From contig QRFJ01005056.1 in assembly GCA_006176705.1 (NCBI GenBank), forward strand, positions 1 to 64,000: a stretch of DNA of 64,000 nt, written 5' to 3'. The notes under the pieces were generated by a model. It had not been told where the DNA came from. It saw nothing but the letters and a program-made list of their open reading frames with translations, and did no database searches. The position numbers were made by a program, and so were the translations under genes. The stretch is from Cocos nucifera. Taxonomy: Eukaryota; Streptophyta; Magnoliopsida; Arecales; Arecaceae. This document shows, one piece after another, positions 9,740 through 20,960 of the stretch. The stretch's first letter is position 1. Each line of letters opens with the position of its first letter.

Positions 9740-12030
9740 TGTTAGATATATGTGCCCTAGAAGCCAGAATTGGCTGACACTTGTAATACACTTCTAGGGG
9801 CAAAATTATAATTTTGACTAAAATCAATAAATGGGTTATTTTCTATCACATATGTGTATTTAGTGTCTGTGATACATCCTTTGAGTTAATGGTAATGATA
9901 ATTCATATTTTCAAGAGTTGAAAATTTAAGACATGAATAATCATTATTAACTCATAAATTGCTCCTGACCATAGGATCATCACGAGGATGGTGATTGATC
10001 CGGAAGGTTGGTGTACAATCGCTTCTCTTTAGTAGATGAGTCTTGAGTCTACGGTGTGGAGACACCGGAGCGAGAGTACAGGTACTCGTTAGAGAACGAG
10101 GGCACTGAGCGTGACCACCTCGAGTAGTCATTAGGGAGTCTACCTTCTCGTCAATGACTGACTCGATGCTGCAGTAGTGTGTCTGGTTCTTTGACCTGAG
10201 ATGCATCGGCAGTTCACCTTGAGGGTGTTATAGTTTGACTACACCATTACTCGGTCTCCTAGCCATATGGAACCCTGAGGTGTATGTTGGCTATGACATG
10301 TTCATTGTAGGAACTGGATTGCATCAAGATGGAATCTATCTACCTCGGTGGTAGAGGAGTAGCCCTATGATGATCATGAGAATCAAGTCCAGAAATCCAT
10401 GGCCATGGTAGAGTGAAATAATAGAAAGAGTTTCTATTTAGATTTTCACATTGGACTCGAATCGAATGATTACATCATATGACAGAGACTAGGGTTTGAC
10501 GAGTTCACCTTAACCCTAATCTGATCGGGGCTCAAGATAGAAGAACTGAATCACACAGGTAGCTGCACCAAGAGGTTCGCATTCAGCTCTGATGGGTTGC
10601 CACCATATACTGCTAGGTGTCACTGGTGGATTTTGGGAGCAATTAGAATGATTTAGATGATCGATCATTCTAGCTGTTCGAATCAGAAGAGTTCTGATCC
10701 ATCGAAAGGAGTTTCGATGATGTCGATGATAGAGATCATGACATATCCCATTACCATACAGAACTGAACCTAACTGGGTCACACAAACAAGGGTTTGAAT
10801 CTGGTGATCATCAATTGAACTGATCTAGTTCAATTGATCTGAATGAGATTCAATTAGGTTCAAGGAAATCGTGCTAGCACTCGATTGAACCTAACGTTCT
10901 TCTTTTGCTATCATAAATAAGTTGTCCTGTCTGAGCCAAAGGAGTTTGTGCTCAAACAGAGGCCTTCATATGGTCTGATAGGAGGTTGTCCAAGTCAGAA
11001 AAGGTTGTCTTATTTGTAAGACACTACCTGCCATTTTTGGTCACCTGCCATTTCTTGTTCTTTGACTTTGGTCAAAAGTCTACCTTTGACTGGTCAAACG
11101 TTGACCATTGACACTTTGACTTTTGACCACATGTCATGCACCTATTGGAGAGCTGGTGGGGGCCTGTCCCCCTGCCAGAACCTGGCAAGGAGAAGGGCGC
11201 ACGCCACCCTAGGCGTGTGCCCAAGTTGGAGGCGCCTAGGAGTCCTTGTTGGACAAGGACTCCATCTCCTTTTTGGATTCCAATTAGAGTTCTTCTAAGA
11301 ACCAACTTTGACTGGTCTTAGGCGCCCTCTAAGGAGGAATCCAGGGGACTCTATTCCCACCAATCAGATTTAGATCTGATTTCACAAAGGGTTGTGATTG
11401 GTTGGGAAGAAGAGGAGTTGGATCACAGCTAGTCTATAAATAAGACCCTGTATCCAACTCAGATTGTATGAGATAAGAGATATGATGAGATCATAGTTTC
11501 TCCACGCCCCAAGGCTGCCTCTCCCCTCCTTCTCCATGCCATAGTCTCTTCTCCCCTTGCTCTCCACGTCCAAAAGGAGTTTTGGACCTTGGTTGGTGCG
11601 ATTCAGATCAAAGAAAGGCGATCAAAAATAAGAAGGCTGCGCTGCTGCAAAGGACGACTGCTCATCTTCAAAAGAGTTTTGAAGATCCTCCAGATCAGAT
11701 TCAGATCTGATTTTTGGAGGTGTGATAGAGAAGAAGAGGATCTCCAGATCCAACCCGAGTGGATACCGGTAGAGGCCAGGCGCTTGCGTGGCTAAGATCC
11801 AGAACCTTCCGCTGCAAACAGGATCATCAACAGGGTAATAGGATTACCCAGATCAGGTAAATTAAATTTGATTTAATTTATCTTTTAATTTTATTTTATT
11901 AAAATAATAAGAATCAGATCTGAAACATATCAAGATCTGATTGGGATCAAGAGAAAAATTTTTGAAATATATCTCTTGATCTGATCAGATCTGAACGAAC
12001 CTGGACCGGAAAAATCAGGATTTTCCTTCA
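9740..12030 (+). repeat. 3' LTR of copia D
   Basis: It is nearly identical to the 5' LTR. Seen differences include GACAGG to GATAGG near 10978, GGCACC to GGCGCC near 11322, a 3-bp indel after CCCTGTA near 11450, and linked changes in the terminal hairpin. The W-box array is at 11062-11128 and the TATA box at 11434-11442. It is directly followed by K, with no target site duplication. Confidence 0.95.
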
Positions 12031-12585
12031 GACCCCATCTGATTTCCCACTAGTAAGACCCAACTCCCCATCTTTTCTCCTCTCCTCCTCCATGCCAAAG
12101 CTTCTTCTCCCTCTCCTCTCCACGTCCAAAATAGTTTTGGAGCTTGGTTGGTGCGATCCAGATCAAAGAAAGGCGATCAAAAGCAAGAAGGCTGCACTAC
12201 TGCAAAGGACGACTGCTGATCTTCAAAAGGAGTTTTGAAGATCTCCAAATCAGATCCAGATCTAATTTTTGGAGACGTGATAGAGAAGAAGAGGATCTCC
12301 AGATCCAATCCGAGTGAATACTGGTAGAGGCCAGGCGCTTGCGTGGCTAGATCCAGAACCTTCCGCTGCAAACAGGATCATCAACAGGATAATAGGATTA
12401 TCCAAATCAGGTAAATTAAATTTTATTTAATTTATTCTTATTTTATTTTATTTATTAAAATAATAAGAATCAGATCTGAAACATCTCAAATCTGATACAG
12501 ATCAAAGAAAAAAAATTTTGAAATATATCTCTTGATCTGATCAGATCTGAACGAACCTGGACCGAAAAATCAGGATTTCCCTTCA
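12031..12585 (+). repeat. Tail of an older LTR (K) of the D family
   Basis: It aligns with about the last 550 bp of the D LTR at roughly 90 percent by eye, and ends CCCTTCA. Where D has CTAGT, CTATAAA, TAAGACCC in a row, K reads CTAGTAAGACCC, so exactly the TATA box is gone. It is much closer to D than to the decayed LTR at 33687, so it is not the 5' partner of that LTR. Confidence 0.8.
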
Positions 12586-13173
12586 GTTAAGTCTAAGAGA
12601 CCAAATCAAATCTTCCTAAGAAAATATTAAGTCTTAGGTCTTCCACCATTATAGATATATAGGCCCTTTCCGGGGTTGATTATTCTCGACTGGATATAGT
12701 GGTTCAGTTGCACCAAAGAGATGCAACCATGTCTATTAAGCATTGGATGCTACAAGTTAGAGAATGGGTTCGGCTCAATATTTTGGATACGGTGAGGGAC
12801 CCAATCAGGAATCCAATTTGTGCAAATGGTAGGTTTGACTTAACTAAGGAATGAAGCAATATTTCGAGCATGATGAGCTTCATGAATTAGAGATCAAGTT
12901 TGGATGAACTATGTTTAAAAAATATTGGACAAGAGTTATCCACTCATCAATTGACCCATCACTAATAACTGTTAGATGAGGTGGGGAGCCAGTCGGTGGG
13001 ACCGCACTATCCACTACAAATTAATGATTAAGAAGATTTTTGAATCTCTATCAAGGAAGTGTATTGATCTAAGAAAATAGTGGGAGCCTAATTTGTTTAA
13101 AAATAAAGTCCTTAAATAAATTGGTTGAGTCAAATTATAAGTCTAACTAGAAACTTTGACTCTCTATAGAAAA
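12586..13173 (+). mobile_element. Element A: leader remnant
   Basis: It aligns with D bases about 5400-5993, including the two GGATACGGTGAG-like blocks, the hairpin and the CTAAC/CTCTATAG acceptor. The primer site and the first 1.27 kb of leader are missing. The join falls exactly at the K LTR end. Confidence 0.8.
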
Positions 13174-13970
13174 ATGTCTACATCAAAACCCTTAGCCCAA
13201 ATCCTAGATACCCACAAGTTGACCAAACTAATTTACAAGGATTGGCTAAAGAACTTCAAAATTATTTTGGGTTTGAAAAAGTTGACCTATGTATTGGACC
13301 AAGACCTCCCCTTTACCAACCTGTCCGACTGTTGATCAGAGAAAGTCTCATGAGAAGTGGTTTGATGATCATAACAAAATAAGGTGCCACATGTTGGGCT
13401 CAATGTCAGATGAATTGCAGCACCAACATGAAGACATCGGGACTGCTCGCCAAACGTTAGCGCACCTGCAAGAGTTGTTCGGTGAATAGAGTCGTGCAAG
13501 ATTATTGAAGAGATCATGAACAAGTCTTGAAGAGATCTTTTAAGACATAAATGTGTGATGGATAGTTGGTCCAAGATTATTGCTTGGAAAATAATCAAGG
13601 ACCTAAAGAGCTTGATAAGCTCAAAGTCTTGATGGATAAGGAACTATAGATTGATGTGATCCTGCAGCCCTTGATTGATTCATATGGATAGTTCATTATG
13701 AACTTCGATATGAATAAGTTCCTATGCACCTTGGTCGAGTTAATAAATATGCTGGTTACTACTGAGCAAACTTTGAAGGGTTCAAAGGACTCAGTTCTGG
13801 TTATGGAGCAGACTTCTTTCAAGAGAAAATCTTTTGGAATGAAGAAGAAGTCTACGAACAAGCAAAAAATAGAAGGGGAAAAGAAGGATGAGCCAAAGAA
13901 GAAGGCCATGAAGAAGGAAAAGTATTTCCACTACAACTTTGATGGCCATTAGAAGCAAGACTATCCTACC
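13174..13970 (+). pseudogene. Element A: decayed copia gag
   Basis: The ATG at 13174 opens a frame in register with its gag, unlike D. It then suffers stops and indels. Recognisable parts are a region matching HEDIGTARQ near 13426, the lysine-rich stretch near 13800-13920, and a damaged zinc knuckle near 13920-13965 (cysteines and histidine partly lost, TAG in place of a codon). It cannot be expressed as Gag. Confidence 0.8.
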
Positions 13971-15081
13971 TGGCTAGCCTAAAGAATAAGCATGAAGAAG
14001 GATCTTCTGAAGGAATGCTCGTCATTGAGTCTATCGAGCAAAATATGAATGCCATAGGATTAAAATGATCTAGAGATAGTGTTATTGAAAGGTACCTATG
14101 GCACCTTAGATAATGTCATATAGCTGAAGATAGGATTAACAAATTAAGAAAATTCGGACTAATGGGCCTGTTGACTTCTGAGTCATATCTGATTTGTGAA
14201 TCATGCCTTTAAGGCAAAATGACCAAGCTTTCTTTTATGGGACATAAAAAAGGGCCATAGACCTACTTGCCTTGGTACATATAGATGTGTGCGGCCCATT
14301 CGATGTGCCGGTCAGAGATAATTATGTCTACTTTATTATCTTTATCGATAATCTATCTCAGTATGGGTATGTATACTTGATATGACATAAGTTTGATGTC
14401 ATTGAAAAGTTCAAAAAATTTAGACACGAATTAGAAAAGTAAACAAAAAAGCTTATTAAGGTTCTTCAATCAAATCGAGGAGGTGAATACCTTAGTCAAA
14501 AATTTCTAGACTATCTCAAGCATAATGGTATAGTCTCATAATGGACTCCGTCTGAAATGCCTCAACTTAATGGATTTTCAGGATGGAGAAAATGGACCCT
14601 ATTAGATATGGTTCGATCAATGATGAGCTTCATGGATCTTCCATAGTTTCTTTAGAAATATAGTTTAATGACAGCTATCAAATTACTAAATAGGGATTCA
14701 TCTAAAATTATTCCTGCCACTGCATATGAGATATGGCATGGTAAGAAGCCAAGTCTGAGTCATCTCAAAATTAGGCTATCCGACGACAGACAAGTTAGAG
14801 TCTAGGTCCCTTAGATCATGGTTTATTGGATATCCTGAGGAGTTATTAGGGTATTACTTCTATCTTCTAAAAAATCATAATGTGATTGTGGGTTGACACA
14901 CCATTTTTGAAAAATAGTTTGTTCAAGATGGTGGCATCGAAAGATAGATTAGGCTCAAGGAGAAAGTCTCCAAAGAGCAACGAGCCAAGGAACCCGAGGA
15001 ACCTAGTTAGTCTAAGCTGATCCATAATTCACTACCTCATCCACCTCGTAGGTCAAATAGGATTTTTCATCCTCTTAAAGG
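13971..15081 (+). pseudogene. Element A: decayed integrase region
   Basis: It aligns with D integrase (D about 6780-8320). The protease part is mostly deleted. A WHL..CH-like zinc-finger start lies near 14096, CESC near 14196, an HxDVCGP-like core near 14278 and NQRGGEYL-like near 14472. Several stops and small indels are present. It breaks off at 15081, where element B is inserted, inside a segment matching D near 8292. Confidence 0.85.
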
Positions 15082-18000
15082 TGTTGAAAAACATGCAGGA
15101 TTTCATGCATAGATTTCAAATTTTTTTTGAAATATAGAGCAGCAGAAGACATAGATTAAACTATTTAATTTACAATATGCATGTAATCAAATTACAAAAT
15201 CCTACATCAAGAATCTATAACATGTTATGATGCAAATATAAATCTAAAATTAAATTAATCTTAAGTGGTATTGATCATATCAATACCTAGATCTAGAATA
15301 ATTCTAGATCAAACCCTAGATCGCATCTAGGTCACCAAGAGATCAGATCTCTTACCTTTGCACTGGTCGAGAACTCTGTGGTTAAATTCGTTATTGCCTT
15401 TGGAGCTGTACAAGCATCCGACCTCTACAAGTGATCCACACGAAGCTACAACATAGATAGAAGGTTCGTCGAATGAAGATCCACTCGAAGTGCTAGCTTT
15501 TCATGGATTTCTCTTGATGGTTAATCAAATACATGTTCTTTGGATCTCTTGGACACTCCAAGAGATGAAGAACACAAGAAGAAATAAGGGAGGAATCCAA
15601 TCCTTTGGATATCCTATAAATCAAAAAATAATAATAAGAAAAAATAAATCCTAAGAGAAGATAAATCTTCTCCTTCAGGACATCAATGGTTGATGTCTTA
15701 AAAACATCTCTATGCTAGGACAAGAGGAGACCTTCGCCTCTAGGATTTTTTTTAAGTTTCTAGATCTAAGATTTTTGATTTTATTCATACAAAAATCCCA
15801 TAAAAAAAAAGAAGAAAAAGGATTCTCAAAGAAATCCTAAGAGAAGATCTTTCTTTTCTTCTTCTTGCATCAGGACATGATCAGATTATGTCCAAAGATG
15901 ATCACTATGCCCCAATACCTTAGAGCATAGATCCCACACCCTCTTCTTCTCTCTCTCTCTCTCAGATCTTTATTATATAAAAAATATATAAAATAATGAA
16001 GAAGAAGATACTCAAAAGAAAATAAAGAGAAGACAATCTTCTCTTATCTTTGTGCCTTCATGACATTAACGATTGATGTCTAAATGAAGACCTTTTCTCT
16101 AAGAATCTTGGTGCCATCTTTCCTCAAGCCCTTCCTCTCTCTCTTTCAGATTTTTATCATATAAAAATCACACAAGAAAATATGGAAAGATTAGAAAATA
16201 AATCTCTAAGAGAAAATAGATTTTTCTCTTATCTTTGTCTTCATTAAGACATGAACTTTTCATGTCATAATGAAACCCATTTCTCCAAGAAAGTAGGCAC
16301 CCATAACCCGCATGCCAAACCTTCTCTTCCTTCTAGTTTTTACCATGGGAATTCTAGAGTTTTTGACTCCATATTGATATCTCAAAGAGGCACCTTAAAA
16401 ATAGGGTTGACTAGGTCAAATGACCTAGTCAAACTAGGAAGTTATGGGGCATCCAACTCTTGGACACCCCTTCCCTATTTTTTCTGCATGAGATACCTAG
16501 AAATCATGCCAAAAGCAAACCAAATATGGGGTGGACCATCATCAGGTGGCATGGAGAAAAATTCAAAAGAAGGTAGGAAGAGTTTTGGAGATTAGGGACT
16601 CTTTTCAAAAGGAAAAAAAGCCAAATAAGCTTCTTATTTTGATCAAATCAAAACCAATTCCAAATCAACCAAAGGGGAACCATTTTTGGGGTATGGAAAA
16701 ATCATGTAAACATCTGGAAATTAAAAGTGGGGCGTGAGCTATTGTTGGCGCAAGGAAAGGAAGAGAGTCCTAGTCCAACTAGGACTCCTCCAATTTAACT
16801 AAGTCAAAGCCAGATTAAATCATATTTAAACCAAATTAAATACAACCAATTAAGGATGATCCTAGTTCAATTAGGAGCCTAATTAAATCAAATTAAATTA
16901 TATTTAATTTTAATTTAAATCTTAACTCAATTAGGAATTAGGTGCACTCAAGTCCTAGTCTAACAAAGACTTGTTCTTCCTTGCGATTGGCTTATCCAAT
17001 AAACCAAATAGATTTAATCTAATTAAATCCAAATAAATTTTAGTTAAATCTAATTTAGTTAGACTTGATCTCAACCGAATTGCCTAGTCAAATTAAGTTG
17101 ATTAGCAATTCAATTGCTGATCGATCCTCCTACAACACTTACATTAGGTCAAACATCAATTGCATTGATCGTTTGACCTTAAAATAATTCTCAATTATCG
17201 ATCAATCATCTAATCAGGTTATAAACTCTAATGTGCGTAGTCCCATGGGTTTGAATCTAAGTTGGTAGCATAAAAATTAATTTCTGTACCAATCAAAGTT
17301 ACCTTCTAGCAATGGTTCCCGATGTCCGGATAGGTCGAATGTATGCAAAGCAACATTCTTAGAATCCTGACCCATGGTTACCATATAATTCATCCCTTTG
17401 ATCAATAATGCTCAAGATGACTACGAGTATGCTATCAGTACTCATACAAGTCATCGCTATTATGTCTCAAAATTTTACAAATTTCATGACACTCATGAGG
17501 ATTACCCAGGCCTAGATTTTGCTAAATTGAAATACAGTGAGTCATTCTCTTTCTGAAGTTAATCAAGAGTGGTCAATCCCATCTTAACTTACACACCGAC
17601 TTTACAAGTACTTAACTATACCCAAAAACCTTTCGAACTTATATTAGAAATATAGATAGTCCGTTACTAAAGTATATTGAATTGCTTGCAAGTCACCATG
17701 ATGATCTCAGATCGGAGGGACACTTATACCCATTGGCCTTAGCTAGCTACTCTTGATAGTAGAGTGCTACATTAGTCGCGTTCAATGCAGATGTACTCTT
17801 ACATCTCACCTAGATGCCATACTAGTGTCTCCACATCACTTGGTTATGAGGACAACCAACGCATATGGCATACGGTGATCTACACTCGATAAGTTATCAT
17901 CCTTATTAATAACTTATCATTTGATCATGAATAATTTAAGAACCATCCAATAAATCTTCCTTTATTGATTGATTGTGATTCTAAGAACTTCATCATAATT

Positions 18001-18131
18001 TAGGAGTTTATTTAAGAAAGATAGAATTTTTATGATGAACCAGCCAAATAACCATTATTATTAGATAATTCATATACTAATTTCAATCATCTACTACTTA
18101 GATGATTAGCTTTAGGACATATTTTCCAACA
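15082..18131 (-). repeat. Left LTR of B (3' LTR in element sense)
   Basis: 3.05 kb with TGTTG/CAACA ends. The part 15600-16290 is an array of four degenerate modules of about 190 bp, each with a CT-rich tract, an ATCATATAAAAATC-like block and a GACAT...ATGTC palindrome. Open frames such as 16251-16595 recur in the other LTR copy but resemble no protein family I know. Confidence 0.9.
15679..16266. repeat. Four spaced palindromes in B left LTR
   Basis: GACATCAATGGTTGATGTC lies at 15679-15697, a GACATGATC-centred palindrome at about 15874-15892, GACATTAACGATTGATGTC at 16062-16080 and GACATGAACTTTTCATGTC at 16248-16266. Spacing is about 194, 189 and 186 bp. The arms differ between copies yet mostly stay complementary. 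The other B LTR repeats the set near 23486, 23684, 23874 and 24063. Confidence 0.7.
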
Positions 18132-18150
18132 ACTCTCATTTGGACTAAAG
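18132..18150 (-). other. Polypurine tract of B (minus strand)
   Basis: Read on the minus strand, TCCAAATGAGAGT runs into the LTR start TGTTGGAAAA. This matches the usual copia CCAAGTGGGAGA pattern. The F copy (59856-59873) reads TCCAAGTGAAAGT. Confidence 0.7.
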
Positions 18151-18479
18151 CTAATTAGAATGATATCAAATATCCTATCTTTCACTTGAGTTCATATAAC
18201 TCCTTAGTTCTAAGGCCTTAGCAAATGGGTCGGTCAAGTTCTCCTTTTCCATCGATCTTCTAAAGATCGACATCACCCTGATAAAAAATCAAAGATGATA
18301 GCAATGCAGATATGCTGGTTCTTCGATTCTTTAGTCTGAGCTATAGCTCCAGTGCTATGATAGGATTGGATCATCGATGGAGGGTGCCACTCCTAACCTG
18401 CTAATGAACTTCAGCAACTATACAGCTTACATGGCAGCATCATATGCCATGATGTCTCTACATCACTAATTGAATAGGC

Positions 18480-19250
18480 TAAAGCATCCTGCTTGGAACC
18501 CTTCTAGCCGATTGCTCCTACAATTAGGGTATGAGCCAACATTCTCTAGTTGTCATCTTGTTCTGACTGAAATTAAAACAACCACATGTTTTAAGTCAGT
18601 ACTTTCATATTTGAGTCACTGGATCTTAGTATTTTTCAAATACTTAAGGATTGTCTGTACAATCTTTCAGTGGCTCTTATTTGGATCAGATTGGTATCTA
18701 CTCACTACCTCTAGTGAGTACACCATGTCTGGTCACGTACATGAAGAAATAAGATGATAGCTAAACCTTTATTCTTTGCAATGCTGGGATGTCATTCCCA
18801 ATTAAGAGAATCTCATCTACAGACAACACAAGGAATAATACTACAGAATATTTTGTCCAACTACAAATACAAAATTTGTCTTTGTTCATAACAAAGGCAT
18901 ATGTTCAAAACGTATGTTCTAACTCTGAGATAATAGCCAAATGGGCTTTAAAGTCTTTACCTTCCCATCTGCACTACTCTGATCCTTTTGAAATCCATTG
19001 ACACCCAATGGATTTTATCCCTTCAGGTGAATCAACTAGTGTCCAAATACTATTGATTTCCATGGACTTCAATTTGGATCATGTGGCTCCAGATCACTGT
19101 ATTTATCCCTATAGGTGATCAAATTCTTGTTGCTCTCATTGAGCTCAATAGGATCGCCATCCCAGACCTAGATACTGAAGTATCTATCCAGCTGATGCGA
19201 TACTCTACTGGATCTTCTTAAAGGTGACACTTTAATGGGCTCTAGATTTG
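18480..19250 (-). pseudogene. Element B: decayed reverse transcriptase / RNase H part
   Basis: On the minus strand, 18640-18740 reads like the copia segment TILKYLKNTK and its upstream YQSDPN. The active-site block ILLIGND is legible at 18791-18811, preceded by SVDE (18812-18823) instead of YVDD. No long open frame is left. The F copy is collinear at about 60200-61000 and has FVDE at the same place. Confidence 0.75.
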
Positions 19251-19699
19251 ATCTGATTAAATCCAATTCTGTAGGTTTACTAGATTACGTCGGTTCTTTT
19301 CTATCAATCAAACTTTTTTAAGTTCAACTTGATAGGCATCAGTTCCTTCTCTAAGGAACTTCTTTCCAAAAGAAATGCCCTACTACTGATGAACATCTTA
19401 TGTTTTTTAGCATAGTAGAATTAATAACCTTTAAATACTTATTCGATCAGGATCCAAGTTTATCTATGTGCAAATATATGACATAGGCCGATCAACTCCA
19501 AACCTAAAAGTGACAGAGTCTAGGTCTACACTCGATCCATATCACATATGAAATCTATGCGATAGATTTACTCAGAACCTTTTTCAAAATAAAACTAGTA
19601 GCCACAAGAGCATAACTCTGAAACAGGCAGACAAGTGAATCCTATAGTTGATTGACCCATGTCTAACAAAGTTCAATTTCTTCTTTCAGATACATTATG

Positions 19700-20150
19700 T
19701 TCTAAAAAGAAATCCACTTGAGAGAGAATCCAATTCTCTCCTAGATATGTCAAAAACTCACTGAATAAGTATTCACCTCCTCGATCCGATCAAAGAGTTC
19801 TAATATCTTTTTAGTTTATTTTTCTATTTTATTATTGAATCATTTGAACATTTTAAATAATTCATGTCAGATGCACCCATGCCCAGATAAGTCATCTGTA
19901 ATGAAATATTAGTATCTTCCTTTGGCACTTAAATTCATAAGTCCACATACATCACTATGTATGAGACTTAGAACTTTATCGGCTCCTTCACCTTTTCCAG
20001 TAAAAGGTGACTTTATCATTTTTTCAAGAAGACAAGATTCACAGGCTATCAATGATTCACAATCATTGATGTCGAGATTTTTCTCTCAAGTTAATCCATT
20101 TATCCTGTTCTTGTCAAGATGACTAAGCCTATAATGCCAAAGATAGTTAT
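19700..20150 (-). pseudogene. Element B: decayed integrase N-terminal part
   Basis: The minus-strand reading of 20014-20145 gives YLWHYRLSHLDKNRINGL, then CESCLLEKM. This is the HHCC zinc-binding part of copia integrase with its histidines and cysteines preserved, though a stop falls between them. The core further left is damaged. F has the same segment at about 61760-61895. Confidence 0.8.
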
Positions 20151-20559
20151 CCATGATATAATCTAACTTGGGTATGTACATTATACTTAATAAGTTATAT
20201 AAATATTAAATATCATTTCTTTATTATCCATGTATTATTATAATATTATTCATAATAATATCATAATAATCTTCTTTATTGATAAATGATAACCATCTCT
20301 GATCAAAAGGCCATCAAAGATCACATTTATCATAAATGATGGACAATAGTGATAATCACTCAAAATGATCTCTATTGAAAATAAGCTTGATGAATCCTAA
20401 AGCTAGGATTAGAACAAGACTTCCATCCCCAATGTTTAGGTATTTCTCATCATTTTCAAATATCCCACTTACTTGTAGTCTTTGCAATAAATTGCATAAG
20501 ACTACCGACATCTAATACCCATGTAATAGAATTATTTATAGAAAAATTTTAAGATATTA

Positions 20560-20960
20560 TCATATAACATCTTTAATGAGCAACTTTTGCTCCTTTCTCT
20601 TGTTCAGCCTATTATGGTCAAGTGAAGTAAGACAATTCTTCTTTCTATGACCCTACTTCTAACTTTAGAAGCATTATGCCTGATTTAGGTTAACCTTGGA
20701 CTAATTATTTTGATTGGACTTAGAAGCTCTAGTACGAATCCATTCGTACTGCTGAACCAAATTCAACTCTCGATACTAATTATCGAAGTTGGGTCCCATA
20801 AGTCACACTGTCTAACAGTGATAGGAGCAATTAGGGTTTAACCTTAATTTGAGAAAAGAGAACATCGACCTAAGTATATGAATTATATTAAGCCTAAAGA
20901 CTTGAACTTTAGTCTAAAGGTTCTTCCACTATTATATTCGAATTAGTAGCCTCTACCTCC
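20560..20960 (-). pseudogene. Element B: decayed gag with zinc-knuckle trace
   Basis: Around 20625-20690 the minus strand reads a damaged CF..C....GHRKKNC, the copia nucleocapsid zinc knuckle with stops inside. The F copy (about 62353-62416) keeps CFHC and GHRKKN. The rest of gag could not be read confidently. Confidence 0.6.

Larger units (their letters stand above)
1830..12030 (+). mobile_element. Young Ty1/copia LTR retrotransposon D (complete but defective)
   Basis: The two LTRs (1830-4121 and 9740-12030, each about 2.29 kb, TG...CA) differ at only about a dozen sites that I can see. Between them come a primer binding site, a 1.86-kb leader, gag with a zinc knuckle, protease, integrase, reverse transcriptase and a polypurine tract, in the copia order (integrase before reverse transcriptase). 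The coding part carries an early frameshift, in-frame stops, a second frameshift and loss of the RNase H core. The long LTRs and pol motifs suggest the Tork/Angela group, which is an inference without a tree. No target site duplication is found: ATCCT on the left, GACCC on the right. Confidence 0.95.

Noticed and set aside
16251..16595. 114-codon frame repeated at 24066-24410
   Set aside because: The two copies are the two LTRs of B. The frame lies antisense to the element, has no known domain, and F has lost it.
18470..19001. Plus-strand frames in the interior of B
   Set aside because: The minus strand reads copia pol motifs there, so these are shadows.
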